Assembly: GCA_009733775.1 (NCBI GenBank)
Contig: WOGZ01000240.1
Location: forward strand, 1 to 52,482
Length of the DNA: 52,482 bases
Reading direction: 5' to 3'
From: Alectoria sarmentosa
Taxonomy: Eukaryota; Ascomycota; Lecanoromycetes; Lecanorales; Parmeliaceae
Shown piece after piece: positions 21,401-32,916 of this stretch. The position numbers were made by a program, and so were the translations under genes. Each line of letters opens with the position of its first letter. The stretch's first letter is position 1. The notes beneath the pieces are model-generated. The model was not told the DNA's origin. It saw only the letters and a program-made list of their open reading frames with translations, and searched no databases.

Positions 21401-23788
21401 CTCCAGCCATTCATCCATCGCAGGATCTTTATCAGAGTATTCACCCTCCGTGAATTTCGAGTCCCGGAGCTGCGCAAGCACATCTTCACCTGGCTCGAAG
21501 TTGATGCCTTTGGGTCTGTTCGAGCGAGTCATATCCACGCTGACCGGAGACGTCAATGATCTCATAGAAGCAGCTGAGCCCTTTTTTAGGTGCTGTTTCA
21601 GGGACGACAAAGAGCCTTTATGCCCAAATGACTGCCGGTTGATCTCACTTTCCTGACGGCTAGATACACTTTGGATAGGACTCAGGCCACGGCTTTCGTG
21701 CTGATAGGCGAATTCATGTCTATCGTATTGATCATTGCGGTCTGATAGGTTATGGGCAGTGAGACCAGCTGTTCCAGCTGCTGCTCCAACAACCCCTGCT
21801 TCCACAGATTTTGAGTGATGCTCCTCATCACGAAAACTTCGATTACTGCGTGGACTACCCTCCGCGAGGTCTCCGTGAGATGAACTGTTAGGATGGGTCC
21901 CCAGCCCTCCCCTTCGCGTATCTTGAGTTGTTCTGATTGGCGTACGTGACGCAGGAGACAAGATCTCGCGAGGCTCACCGCGAGACACCTGCCTTATCTC
22001 TGCTGTATGTATTCGTTCCTCGGAAGGGGATAATGTCACATCGGTCTGTTCCGACAAGATTGAGTCTCGCGTGACATCTGAACTGTGTATGTCACTCCGC
22101 ATTGGCATTGGGGGAACGTCGTGCTTGTTGAAGATTTCTTCGGTACTCTCAGCATTGCTGGCACTTCGACTGTGACTCCCTTTACTCCTCCTCCTCCTTC
22201 GCTTCTCCCGATCAATGCTAGACCTTGAGTCATTATGCTTTAGGTCGTGGTGGTTCAGAGCTGCAGCTGTAAGGACTCCTCCCACCATAGCTCCAGCGGC
22301 ACTGTCTCTCAAACGGTGCTCCTTGCTTCTCTTTCGAGAGGGCTTCTCTGCATCACGAATGACAGTTTCCTCAGACATATCGCGCTCTGACCTGCGCTCA
22401 GAAGGCGAATTGGAATATCTGTCCCGTCTGCTCTCTTTCCTGCCGTTGATCGAATCGCCGGATAGCAATGTACCTGCATTGTGCTCATCTTTATTGAGAA
22501 ACACCTCTGGCTTACCAGAAACATCTGGAGCGCTTGCATGTTTGGAGAGCTTGCGAGACAAGTCGGTACGCGAAACACTTCGACCCGAATCCACAGATCC
22601 CCTGCTGTCCCGGTCGAACTTTTGGCGGCTTTGCTGCATCTTCTGCTCCTGCTTCAACGTCTCCAATTCCGGCATTATTAAGCGGCGGATAGCATTCTCC
22701 ACGGTCTCGAGCAATCTTGGGTTGGCATTTAATGAAGATTTGGAGGTTCCAGATCGGAAGGAGTATTGATCTCCAGATTCCCGTCGAGGAGATAGCTGAG
22801 ACGTTGTGAGGAGGCTTGACTCGGCACCACTGGGAAGCTCTTCCTCTCTATATCCTTTGCTCGATCTGCGCCGCCTATGTTTAACATCCTCGGCAAGCTG
22901 CTCATTGCTGACACTGCGGCTGCGAATCTTACTGCTGCGCTTGTGCTTCCCACCGCTGACTTCTCGAGGTCTCCCTGCCAACTTTTCCATGGCCTTGTGT
23001 GCGAGTCTCTCTTTACTGAGACTCCGGCTTCTCCTCCGTGATGGCGTCTTCAAGGTATCCGTGGTGACAGCCGCATCTCTGCTCGTACTTCGACTGCCGC
23101 GGCGAGGTGTCACACTCCCTGCCTTTCCCTCAAGCATGCTATCCGGTGGCATGGATGATATATCGGATGGGTTAACGTGAGTGTATCGCTCCTCCCTTGC
23201 TACATTTGGACCAGATAGGTCACTATCTTGGTCTCTATGCATTATCTCGACCTCCACAGGTGGGTACCGGGGAGCTAAGCTTGACTCCTCCGCCGCCGAC
23301 GTATACGAGCTTATGCTCTTGTCGTCCGCACTCTCTGTAGCCTGCCTCTCTCCCGTAGAATGTGGGCCAAGCGATATTCGCCTTGTGTAAGAAGGCTTGC
23401 GACTGCCTCTGGAGGTGGTGACCTGGACGTGCTCGTTTGTATCTTTGATCTTACGCGCAGCTGAGGGCGTCACCTTGACCCGGACGCTCGGCCTGGAATG
23501 TACGTTCGGCCCTTTTCCACCCTCGAAGTATTCGATCAATAGCGACGTCTGGGAATGGTGCGAAGCGTGGGTAAGTGCACTCTCGCGGCCCTTATCGCGC
23601 GAGCTCCTGCGCTTCTTTGTAGGTATGGTCACTGGACTTCCGTCTTCAGGGATCGAGTAGGATGTGCGATCTGTGCGGCGTGAGAGGTCCGTGGCGAGGT
23701 CAGCCTCTTCGCCGCTGCCTCCTGAAGTTTGCAAGGTTGATGACTCAGTTGGCGCTGGTAAAGGCGGTTTGCGAGTCTCAACGCCCAT
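18418..23788 (-). CDS. Very large, mostly disordered fungal protein (1752 aa), function unknown
   Basis: Minus strand, three exons in my model: 20255-23788, 18647-20197 and 18418-18591. The 57-bp intron at 20198-20254 (GTGAGT...GCTAAC...AAAG) has no stop and is a multiple of three, so it is invisible as a frame break. The 55-bp last intron at 18592-18646 (GTAAGT...CTACAG) replaces an artefactual ending by a tail ending PSPNEDVNF. The protein is rich in Ser, Arg, Asp and Glu, with many SR/RS and KKRRRSS-like runs. Ordered islands include TSLLIEYFEGGK near the N-terminus, a helix ENAIRRLIMPELETLKQEQK, an Ala/Gly-rich hydrophobic piece AAGAMVGGVLTAAAL and a helical part AAEMRNSFEEMKKFIAEQDD with KIEEMLVHLLGEVEGL. 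This resembles conserved but uncharacterised Pezizomycotina proteins; a scaffold at septa or cortex is only a guess. The 3.5-kb uninterrupted first exon supports a real gene. Confidence 0.85.
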
Positions 23789-25163
23789 TGCGATGATTCA
23801 ACCTGTCTTGTCCTCAGAGGGTGGGAAGAAGGACGAACTGTAGACCATTGATGGATGATAGATCGTTGAAGACCTCAGTGGAAATGAGATCGATCTTCTG
23901 TGTGTGGTAGCGTTGTTGATTTGGAGGAGATGTAGTCAGTTGGGAAGGCGCAGGATTTGAAGCAATGACCATGAAGGAAATGGGAATTATCAGTCTCTCG
24001 AATGCGGAAGCGTAACGTCGGGAAGTCTGAAAGGAAGGTACAAGCTAGTTAAGGAGTAGTGCCTGAGAATTGTGGATGAGGCAGGGCGACCCGCTGTTGA
24101 AAATGGCTGGCGAGGTTTTGTTTGTATTGGCAGCCGAGCTCCTTGGATTTCTCCCGCCACTTATGGCCTTGGCCGCATTGAACACTCAACCTCACCTGTA
24201 GAGCTCGCCACACAATAGTAGGTCAGAGAGTGACAAGGAAGAAAGAGAGAGAGAAAGAACAGGCGAGTGGTGAAAGTAAGAGTGTTTTTTGTAGAAACCT
24301 GAAGTCGAGGAAGGCTGAAAGCTGGAGCCAGGGAATAACAAACGCACTGTCGGTAAGCTAAGGAAAAAGGCTTCGGTAGCGAGCTTTAATAGGTTGGTAT
24401 CTTTGGCTCTGCTACTGCGTAACGCTTTTCACGCTTTTCGACCTTTTTGACCTTTTCGACAGGTCTCTACATACTATAGCCGCCATGATTTACATATGTA
24501 GGTAGGTGGTTTTTCGGGGATTCTGCAGGAGATCAATTCATCAATCATTGCTCCCTCGGCATTCTTGGTCAATGGCATTTCTCCTGAGCCGTGCAGCGGT
24601 TCCTGTCTGAAATCATGATTTGCCTCAAGCCGAAGATTTCCCGCCCCTCTTTATCACAGATCAGCGCCTTTGCGCTGCCTTGACAGTGCCACAAAATAGA
24701 GACTAACAACTTTATGAAAAGGTCATAGAGTAAACACATCATTCAAATCAAACACGTGCCATGACAGACAAGCCATCTTTCCTTCGAGGCTCTTACCGTT
24801 GATGATTTCAAAATTGGACATTGGCCGCAGGAAGATCGTTAACTGGGAGACCACTGGATCGAATTTCCATTGGATGTCGGCATAGGTGGTCATGCAAGAT
24901 CCCGCGCTTGACAACTCACCAACTCAAGCGCTCTCATATATGGACGTAAATACAGTGAAGAAATCTGGGTACAAGGAATCGGTTCGCTAGGTACCCATTT
25001 TTCTCATGGCGTCGGATAAGTCACTGCCGTCAGATATTGCCGAATTGGTCTTGACAGCATTCCTGGAAGGTTGAGCACGTGGTGGAGAGACTAATTGCTA
25101 AATGCACGTGCTTGCTCCCCCAATACCTCGCCAAAAACATACAACACGAATTCATTGCAGAAG
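23789..25163. other. Intergenic, upstream of the 1752-aa gene
   Basis: No gene is supported. A purine-rich stretch (GAGAGAAAGA-type) lies near 24235-24265, and repeated TTTTCGACC/TTTTTGACC words occur near 24425-24465; both could be promoter elements of the large gene to the left. A small minus-strand frame at 24723-24914 has no recognisable features. The HAS1 stop codon marks the right border. Confidence 0.45.
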
Positions 25164-27933
25164 TCAATCTCGAATTCGATCAATTCGTTTCCGCTGGAAT
25201 TTGTGCCCTTGCTTCGGTTGACTTCCGTAAGCCCTCCTGCCCTCTTTCTTCTTATCTCTACTCATGCTTGCTCCCAATGTAATATCAACGCGTGGAGGTG
25301 TGGAAAAGCCGAAACTCTTTGCCACTTTAACGAGGTCGAGCTTTTGAACATCAAATATAGACCTCAGACTATGAGAAGAATACGCTTGAAGATAGGAACG
25401 GTACCCGTCTTTCGCAGACTGCGAATACAAACAGTCAGTCTTCGGCGAGAATCAGGAGAGGAAAGGGAGACTTTGCCTTGTTGAGGTAGTAATTCTGATT
25501 GATCAACCTCTCTAATTGGCTCTGTACGTTGAATATTCGTTTTGCTGGGAACTCGAATTCCACTAATGGCACCCTTGCTTCTTTCAAATGTCTTAAGAAG
25601 CCTACTTCTGAGGGCTGCAAAAATAAGAGGCTTTTGCCTTTACCGTCCGACTGGATCAAGATTCCGAAATTAGTATTGCCTGCTTGAAGGGGTGTTGCGA
25701 GCTTTGAGACATGTTTCAAGAGTAAGGTACTCCCAAGACATGTCCCAAGATTCAAGATTTGGTCGAAAAGAGGGAATAGGAACTCGAATACATACTCCTC
25801 GTGCTGTTCGTCCGACTCGATGTATGTAATCTAACCAAAGTCAGCAACATTCTGCAGGAAGCGGTCAAAGCATCCATACCTCTCGGATCGTCCGGAGGGT
25901 CAAACTGGACAACCCAATCGACAGCAGGTATCTAAGAAAATCAGCTTCGGATGTGCATTTGTGACTGTTTCAACCCACATCAAGTCCTCTCGCAGCTACA
26001 TCGGTTGCAATCAATGTACCTTTGGTGGCATTGCTGTTTGATCATTAGTCAAAGGTTCGGGAGTAAGACATGGCTAATATGTTGCTCACCAAAATTCAAA
26101 GAACGTGTTTGTTCGCTTGATCTGTTTCTGCTTCCCGTGAAGGTCAAGGCTCGTGGAGCGTCAGTCGACAAGGTAAGAGGCGTTGCAACAAGGTGATGCT
26201 TACACTGGAAGATCAATGTAGTTTAGCAGCTCTGAGTGGTCTGTTGACAGCAAACTTTTAGCTGGAGAACCTTGGCAGACGATGGAAGACAATACATTTC
26301 ACACAGTTACAGCTCGAGAAGAAAACTATGCACTTTTTGCTTCTTTGGCGCTTCAAGAACGAGAAAAGGAGGAGGAAGCGTTTGTCCGGCTGGCAGATAA
26401 CGTAGCCCTGCTCCAACCCCTCCACAGTGGAATGTTCCTTGGTGTTGTCAACATTGATATAAAGGGGTCCAGGTCGGAGTGAGATTCTCGCGAGGTCCTC
26501 GACTTTGGTAGTCTGCGTTGCAGAGAAAAGCATTGTTTGCCGCTCGTCTTTGGGGAGGATCTTGATGATTTGTCGCATCTGCAAGCATAACGTAAGTTTT
26601 ATCGTTCCTCTTGTCGTGAGAAACATCACTTACCTCGTCTTCAAACCCAACTTCAAGTATTCCTATGCGCAGATTAGTATGGCGTGACACTGCGCTCCAG
26701 AGCAAAAGCATAGGATTTTCAAGGGTAAACTTGCGGTCTGCTTCGTCAACTACCTATACCTCAGGCATCAGCATTAGGGCTAGTCTATGTGCAAGGATGC
26801 GGTGGACTTACCAATGCTTTGATATTTTTGTAGACGAAGCCAGGTGTGTTCTGCAGGTGGTCAAGCAGGCGCCCCGGCGTAGCACTAACAGGAAAACTTA
26901 GTCCAAGACCTGTGGACTGTTTCGAGGCAAAGCGAGGAGATTACATGATGAGGTTAATTCCCTTCGCAATTTTCTCAGCTTCGGCCCTCCGGTTGGCTTG
27001 TCCCATGACGATTCCGTACCTGCACAGCTAGGTCAGAATGATTTCTAATACACGAAGGCAACAGTGTATTACGTTTGACTATGATTTGCCATCAATTCAC
27101 GTGCAACGCCGAATATCTGTAGGGCCAGCTCGCGTGTTGGTGAGACGACGATGACTCCAGTTCCGTTTCTATTAACAGTCAGCCTGACCCGTAGACCCAG
27201 TCATACCTCCGTCCTACCTGGGCTTGAATCTTAGAGCACTCAGCATCTCGACCGCAGGAATCAGAAAAGCCAACGTTTTGCCGGAACCAGTCTTTGCTGC
27301 TCCGAGAACATCTCTACCAGCCAGCAATGGTGGCAACGCTCTTTGTTGAATCTCCGTCATCTTCTCAAACTTCATATCTGCTATTGCGTGCATCGTCTTG
27401 TTCGAAAGGTGCAGGTCCTTGAAGTTCTTTGGATCCGAGCCTGTGGAGGGTAATGATAAAGTCGAGGTGGATGGCACGTCTCTCTCTGTTCCGTCTGTTG
27501 GATTCTCATTCCTATTTGTAATAATGTTCGCAGAATCCTCGTCTTCCTCTGTCCCCAGCTCTAACGAAGCATCTTCCGCATCATTTTCATCTCCGAGGGC
27601 GTCACTCTGAACTAGCGCAGCTTTCCCGCCGCCCTCTATACCGTCTTCTGGGGCACCGTCGACAGCGTTCTCCCTTTTGAAGACACTATCGATAGGGTCT
27701 AGACTTTTTTCATCCAGCAAATTGGCTTGATCCTGATGTCTATGCTTCTTTTTCTTTTTCTTTTGAGGCTCGGCTTTTGCAGTGCCATTGACGGAGGTAA
27801 GGACATTCAGAGCGTCGTTGGCTTGAACTGTAGGTACTTCGGCCGCTACCACCTCACTGGCGTGCTTGCGCTTTCGCTTTCTCGACTTGAGCTCTGTGTT
27901 CTCCATGTCGTAAGAATTTTTTTGTTGCTTCAC
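25164..27933 (-). CDS. HAS1: ATP-dependent RNA helicase HAS1 (DEAD-box, DDX18 family)
   Basis: Fourteen exons on the minus strand: 27218-27933, 27073-27168, 26945-27019, 26812-26884, 26735-26753, 26634-26662, 26296-26578, 26204-26240, 26090-26149, 25979-26033, 25880-25931, 25796-25830, 25477-25650 and 25164-25418. They sum to 1959 nt and give 652 residues, in phase throughout. Motifs seen: Walker A AAKTGSGKT (212-220), SPTREL, ATPGR, DEAD (323-326), SAT (355-357), TDVAARGLD and HRVGR (502-506). The C-terminal HAS1 signature (NYYLNK, SHSLRSIFDVQKLDLVKVAK, GFSTPPRVDI) is present. HAS1 acts in the nucleolus in 60S and 40S ribosome assembly, releasing snoRNAs. The N-terminal 180 residues are lysine-rich then acidic, as in the family. 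Start at 27933; the in-frame ATG at 27906 (MENTELKSRKRKRKH) is an alternative. Two introns have GC donors: 26663-26734 (GCAAGT) and 25419-25476 (GCAAAG). Exons of 19 and 29 nt carry the DEAD motif region. Confidence 0.95.
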
Positions 27934-29254
27934 ATCAGAGGTTTGATAGAATGAGTCGTAAGTTCCTAAATCCGCGCTAATAAGATTTAAGCGGATAGCT
28001 AGCGGACGATCTCTGAGATAGCCTTCCCGGAATTATCTACCAATAAGGTACGGTCAATGTGAATAGGGACATTCCATGAAAATTAACTACGGCGGGCAAT
28101 ACCAGGCTAATGCTGTGTGTGTAAAGGGAGTTGGCCTATGGCTATATTCGTAACTGTGATACTTTGAGGGGAGTTGCCCAAAGATTGCTTAGCAGCGCGT
28201 ACTTGCCATCATTTGTGATCCACCTATTGATCCTTATTGTATGCTACTTTCAAGCACCACCGTATTCAAGAGAGAGGGGAGCATGTTGTGAGGATAGTTT
28301 CTTTGCCCGAGCAGGGCTCAAATGTGAGGTGAAGTCAAGATTGGTTGTCAATGTTGGGTGCCGCGTACGTGTACGAAGACCTCTAAACTAGAGCCTGGCT
28401 ATTTGGCACAAGGAAAGCTCCTCTTAGAGACTGTCGCTACATCATCGTCCATTAAGAAATAAAGAAATCAAAGTCAAAGAACATTCAACCATACGATAAC
28501 AGATCAAAGCAATCCTTTGCCAATTTTCAAGCGTTTTCCTATTCAAGTCGAAGAGTCTGGATAGAGCAGTTCAAAGGAAATGAGCCAAAATCCTCGCATG
28601 TCTTTAAGCGTACTATGAACCATGACTTCTTTCCTTCTTCGATACTCCACGGACAGAGGCGTTTTATCCGAGCCTGTCAACACTGATGCCATCGATGTAG
28701 CATACACGTTGGTGGTGAAGGGATAAGATATTAATGACCATTACGCGTATCCTGCAGAAAACACGAGGCCGGTCCCCTTAAAATTGGATTTTCGCGCTAA
28801 ACTCCGCCTCCCTGCCCGCTGACATTCCATCCTCAACCAGACTTCACCGACTCTCCTCGTTATCCATCAAATACAACCATCGCAATTACACTCCGAATGC
28901 TGTTCCAAATGGACCGGTCAAGCTGAAGTCATACAAACAATCCACGCAGCGATCCGGGACCTCCATTGTCCCCTGTCCAGCCTTGCCACTAGCTCAATTT
29001 CCTTGTTTCTATTTTCGTCGTCGCAGTGACAACGGTCAAACTCTTCTCACACCATCAACCATCACGACATACGATTCTCTCTTCGCTTCATGTTAGGTAG
29101 CGCTCCATTTACCAAACCATCACTTCGCTAGAGTAGCGATTCCAATACCTGGCGCGGCTGCGCAACTCGGTCTCGAACACCGCACTCCGGTGCCACCAAG
29201 CGCCTCTACATCTACGCCTTGAACGCTTGGATCTCTACTTGAGCACATATCATT
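27934..29254. promoter_or_regulatory. Divergent intergenic region between HAS1 and the FLC-like gene
   Basis: The region is 1.3 kb between two start codons pointing apart, so both promoters lie here. The right half (about 28790-29250) is CT-rich with many ACCATC/CATCA words, like a long 5' leader of the FLC-like gene. No small gene or RNA was recognised. An 86-codon frame at 28131-28391 shows no domain. Confidence 0.5.
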
Positions 29255-31626
29255 ATGCGTTTCCCATCATTGTCGAAGCAAGCATGGCTATCTCTCGCCA
29301 CAATAGTGTCCCTGGCGCCTTTCGCATCACCGGAGAGATTGATCGAGTCGCAATCCTTGAACCCTTGCCAGTCTAATTCGAGTTTCACAGCGACGTTATT
29401 CAATGTCATCTTCACACCAGACAACAATAGTCTGGCGTTCAATATTCTCGGAGTGTCATCGATTTCAGGTTATGTCACAGCAGAGATCGAATTCATTGCT
29501 TACGGCTACACCGCTGTAAGACAGACATTGGACCCTTGCACGTCAAACTTGGAGGGCTTGTGTCCCATGAACACTGGTCAGATCAACATCCAATCGAACA
29601 TTGCCATTCCGTCAAGCGTCGAGAAAGACATCCCTAGCATTGCATACGGTGTACCAGACTTGGATGGTCTGGTCAAGGTCTACATCAAGAACAACGTGAC
29701 TGGAGTTAGTGAAGCATGTGTAGAAGCACAGCTCTCGAATGGGCAGACCGTCGACCAAAAAGGAGTTGGATGGGCGACTGCGGTCATTGCTGGTCTAGCG
29801 TTACTTGCTTCTGCAGTGACCTCGGGGCTAGGACACTCAAATACTGCAGCCCATGTGGCTGCAAATGCTCTGTCTTTGTTCGGCTTTTTCCAAGCTCAAG
29901 CCATCATTGGCATGACAGCTGTTCCTCTCCCACCGATCGTTGCTTCGTGGACCCAAAATTTCCAATGGAGCTTGGGAATCATCAGAGTTGGTTTCCTGGA
30001 ATCGATATGTACCTGGTATCAAAGGGCTACAGGTGGAACGCCGTCAACGCTATTATCAACTCTCAACACGGAGTCTGTCGAAGTCCAGAAGCGGTCTATT
30101 GACGTGGGCAAGAATATCATGCGCGCCGCTCATGCTTTGTCGAAAAGGGTCAACAATACCTCTGCGACTGCCTCAGCCGCAAAAGTGGTCATAGTCTCCG
30201 GCATCAAAAGGGTCGGATTTCGTGCAAAAATCGAAACCACCAACATCTTCTTAACTGGACTGATCTTCTTCATGATTTTCGTCTTCCTCACAGCGGTCTG
30301 TGTAATGCTGTTCAAGGGTTTTTGCGAAATTGCAATCAAGGCCGGATGGTTCAAGGGCGATAAATTTGAAGACTTCAGAACTGGATGGAAGGTTGTGCTG
30401 AAGGGTATCTTGTTCCGTTTGGTAAGCCATGAGTTCTGGGTTTAACGACCTATCACTAATCTGACTATTGTAGGTGCTGATCGGCTATCCGCAAATCTGC
30501 ATTCTATGCCTTTGGGAGTTGACGCAGAGGGACTCCGCCGCCGAAGTCGTCCTTGCGTTGTTCTTTTTCGTTTCAATGAGCATAGCTCTTGCCTGGGCTT
30601 CGCTCAAGGTCTTCCGGATAGCCAAGCGATCAGTCACCATGCATAAGAACCCTGCCTATATCCTTTACTCCGATCCGGCCGCTCTCAACAAATGGGGCTT
30701 CTTATATGTTCAATTCCGTGCTACCGCCTACTATTTCATCATGCCAGCTCTGGGTTATATTCTCGTCAAAGCGTTATTCATCGCTTTTGCCCAGAACAGC
30801 GGCATAACTCAAGCCATTGCATTGGTCGTCATTGAGGCTGGCTCTCTTATTGCTGTCAGCATTCTCCGGCCATGGATGGACAAAAAGACCAACGCGTTCA
30901 ACATCTCCATCGCAGCCATCAACTTTATCAACGCCATCTTTTTGTTAGTTTTCACATCAGTCTTCAATCAACCGGTAAATCTGTCCGCGCCCTATGCGAG
31001 CAATCTCAATACTGACAATCCCGCAGGGAATCGTTACTGGTGTAATGGGTGTGGTTTTCTTCGTCTACAACGCCGCCTTTGCTTTGGTCCTACTGTTGAT
31101 GGTGCTCGTCGCCACGTGTTACGCTATATTCTCCAAGAATCCCGACACGAGATATCAGCCCATGCGAGACGATCGCGGCTCATTCATCAAGTCTCAGACC
31201 AATCTCAATACCGAGCTTGATGCCCTCGGCGTCACTGCCCGAGGAGACATGGCCCAAAAGGGTTTCTATGGTCGTGACCTTGATGATGATGAAGACTCTT
31301 ACTCTTCTGGATCCGGAAAGATGGGTCATGACACCGCGGGCGTGCCTTTGCCGCCAGCCACCGCCAACTCCAATCGAAACCCTAGCGTGCGAGAGCCACC
31401 ACGTACTCCCCTTGATCCAAACATGCAATACTTTCCCGGCGATGGTACTCCCCGCCATGGAGCGCCGATGTACAACAACGACAACTCAAGCTCTCGTCCT
31501 GGCGCCGACATGCCATTAATGGGAAGACAACGAGACCGGTCACCCTACCGCCCAAACACTGCAGGTGACTATAGACAGCAGAATAACACCAGTCCATGGC
31601 AACGTGGTGCTGGTTATGATCATTGA
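29255..31626 (+). CDS. Flavin carrier / TRP-like membrane protein (FLC family)
   Basis: Three exons, 29255-30421, 30474-30974 and 31027-31626, with two 52-bp phase-0 introns (GTAAGC...TTGTAG and GTAAAT...CCGCAG), encode 755 residues. An N-terminal signal peptide leads into a luminal ML-like domain (about residues 25-165) with cysteine pairs and N-glycosylation sites. It is followed by many hydrophobic segments (for example GWATAVIAGLALLASAV, TNIFLTGLIFFMIFVFL, EVVLALFFFVSMSIALAW, GVVFFVYNAAFALVLLL). The last 150 residues are a hydrophilic, disordered cytosolic tail. This is the layout of yeast Flc1-3 and S. pombe Pkd2 (TRP-like). Family members sit in ER or plasma membrane and are linked to FAD transport into the ER, calcium homeostasis and cell-wall maintenance. 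Which of these applies here cannot be read from sequence. The start is the first ATG before a clean signal peptide. Confidence 0.92.
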
Positions 31627-31982
31627 GGACCACTTCACGGCCGCGGCGTCAGCATATAATATTTATTGATAATATTGCCTAGATGATCATTTTATGATCC
31701 CACCATGGTTGAAAGGATGGAGTCGGAGCAATTTCGTCAAAAGCGCATCAGTGCTTCCACTGGATTTTGGACATGATGGACTCGAGAGAGCTTTTGTGTT
31801 GACGATAACTGTACAATTCAGCGTTTGGCAAAGACGACTAGCATTTGGAGATTTGACGAGAGCAAGCCACAATGCATGAGGACGTGTAGTTCGCTAATCA
31901 ATGTATATAATCAAAACCTTTTTCGTTTGAACGTTGAGCTCCACTGCGCAATTCATAATATGTGTTTCCGTATCGTTTGCCG
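31627..31982. other. Convergent 3' region between FLC-like gene and NDUFAF2 homologue
   Basis: The region is 356 bp between two stop codons facing each other. AT-rich words such as AATATTTATTGATAATATTG lie just after the FLC stop and may serve 3' end formation. No gene is seen. Confidence 0.5.
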
Positions 31983-32631
31983 CTATCTTTTCGTAGGCCC
32001 AGGGCTCCAAGCTTCAGGCTGCCATCCTTCGCCAGCGCTCCCTTTTCGTCGAGCCCATGGATTCTCTTTCTCTTTTCTCATCTGCTCACCCCTGTCTCTG
32101 TTCTCCCCCTCGCTCCTCTCCTTCTCCACCGTTTCGCCACTCCCCGTCCTCTGCCCGTCCTCCCACCTCTTCCCCACAGCATCTCCATCTCCCACCCCCA
32201 GCTCCAAATTTCCTCTCCTCGGCCTATCAAGCATAGACGGCTTAGCAGCCCATCTGGCATCTGCCGCAGCCGCTAATTGTTTAAGATCGCGTTGGCGCTG
32301 AACATCTTGTATCTGTTCTGATAATGAAGGGGGAGTAGGTCGAGTGCCGCGTAGCCACTGGTGCCAACTCGGGGAGATTTCGATGTCGGAGTAGGGGATT
32401 TGGGGGTTGTTTTGAAGGATGCGGCGAGGACGTGTGAATGCGAGGCTGGGCTTAAAGTACCAGAAGGTGTTGCCGTTAAGGTCGGTGCCTGTATTTGTAT
32501 GTCAGTGAAGTGTTTGAAGAAATGGGCGCTCGAAAGAGTGTACCGGCTAGCCAGCGTCGCCGCCATGGGAACTTTAAGGTCTTCCACTTCTGCCATATTG
32601 TGGTGAAGGGAGAGGACAACGGAGCAGACAT
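31983..32631 (-). CDS. Mitochondrial complex I assembly factor, NDUFAF2/NDUFA12-like
   Basis: Two exons, 32544-32631 and 31983-32488 (minus), joined across a 55-bp intron (GTACAC...ATACAG), encode 197 residues. The start MSAPLSSPF is followed by a W-x-K-W-K ... PWRRRW segment, then GTDLNGNTFWYF, RRILQ and the signature SWHQWLRGTRPTPPS, which identify the NDUFA12/NDUFAF2 family (in human NDUFAF2, also called mimitin). NDUFAF2-type proteins bind late assembly intermediates of NADH:ubiquinone oxidoreductase in the mitochondrial matrix and are replaced by NDUFA12. After the core, about 90 residues are charged and low-complexity (QRQRDLKQL ... GPTKR), longer than the conserved domain needs. A longer-looking open frame at 32273-32668 reads through the intron and is wrong. 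Start sites of this gene and the transgelin gene are only 285 bp apart and divergent. Confidence 0.88.
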
Positions 32632-32916
32632 TTGGAGTTTGAACGATAGACATTGCTCGAATCCTCATTCGATATCAAAATGACAAGCCGCGACCTTCGT
32701 CATCTTGCCGCGCTAGCGGGCGTTTGAGTCTGGGGATCGGTTCAAGCATTTTCGCCGTGCACGATGCCCATTAACATAACAGATATCTGATCAAACATCC
32801 TCTACTTTCCGTATAATTAGCGGAGCTAAGTCTAGAGACCTGGCAACACATCGACGTCAGGCAGCATATTAGTGCTCTCAATACACTGTTGATAACACTG
32901 CGGGAAACTGACAGTC
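32632..32916. promoter_or_regulatory. Short shared divergent promoter
   Basis: The 285 bp between the start codons of the NDUFAF2 homologue (minus) and the transgelin-like gene (plus) must carry both promoters. No specific binding site can be named with confidence. Confidence 0.5.

Noticed and set aside
24723..24914. 63-codon minus-strand frame near the HAS1 3' end
   Set aside because: It is short, isolated and lacks similarity to any family I know.
32273..32668. 131-codon minus-strand frame as a separate protein
   Set aside because: It reads through the intron of the NDUFAF2 homologue in the wrong frame; the spliced frame gives the family signature.
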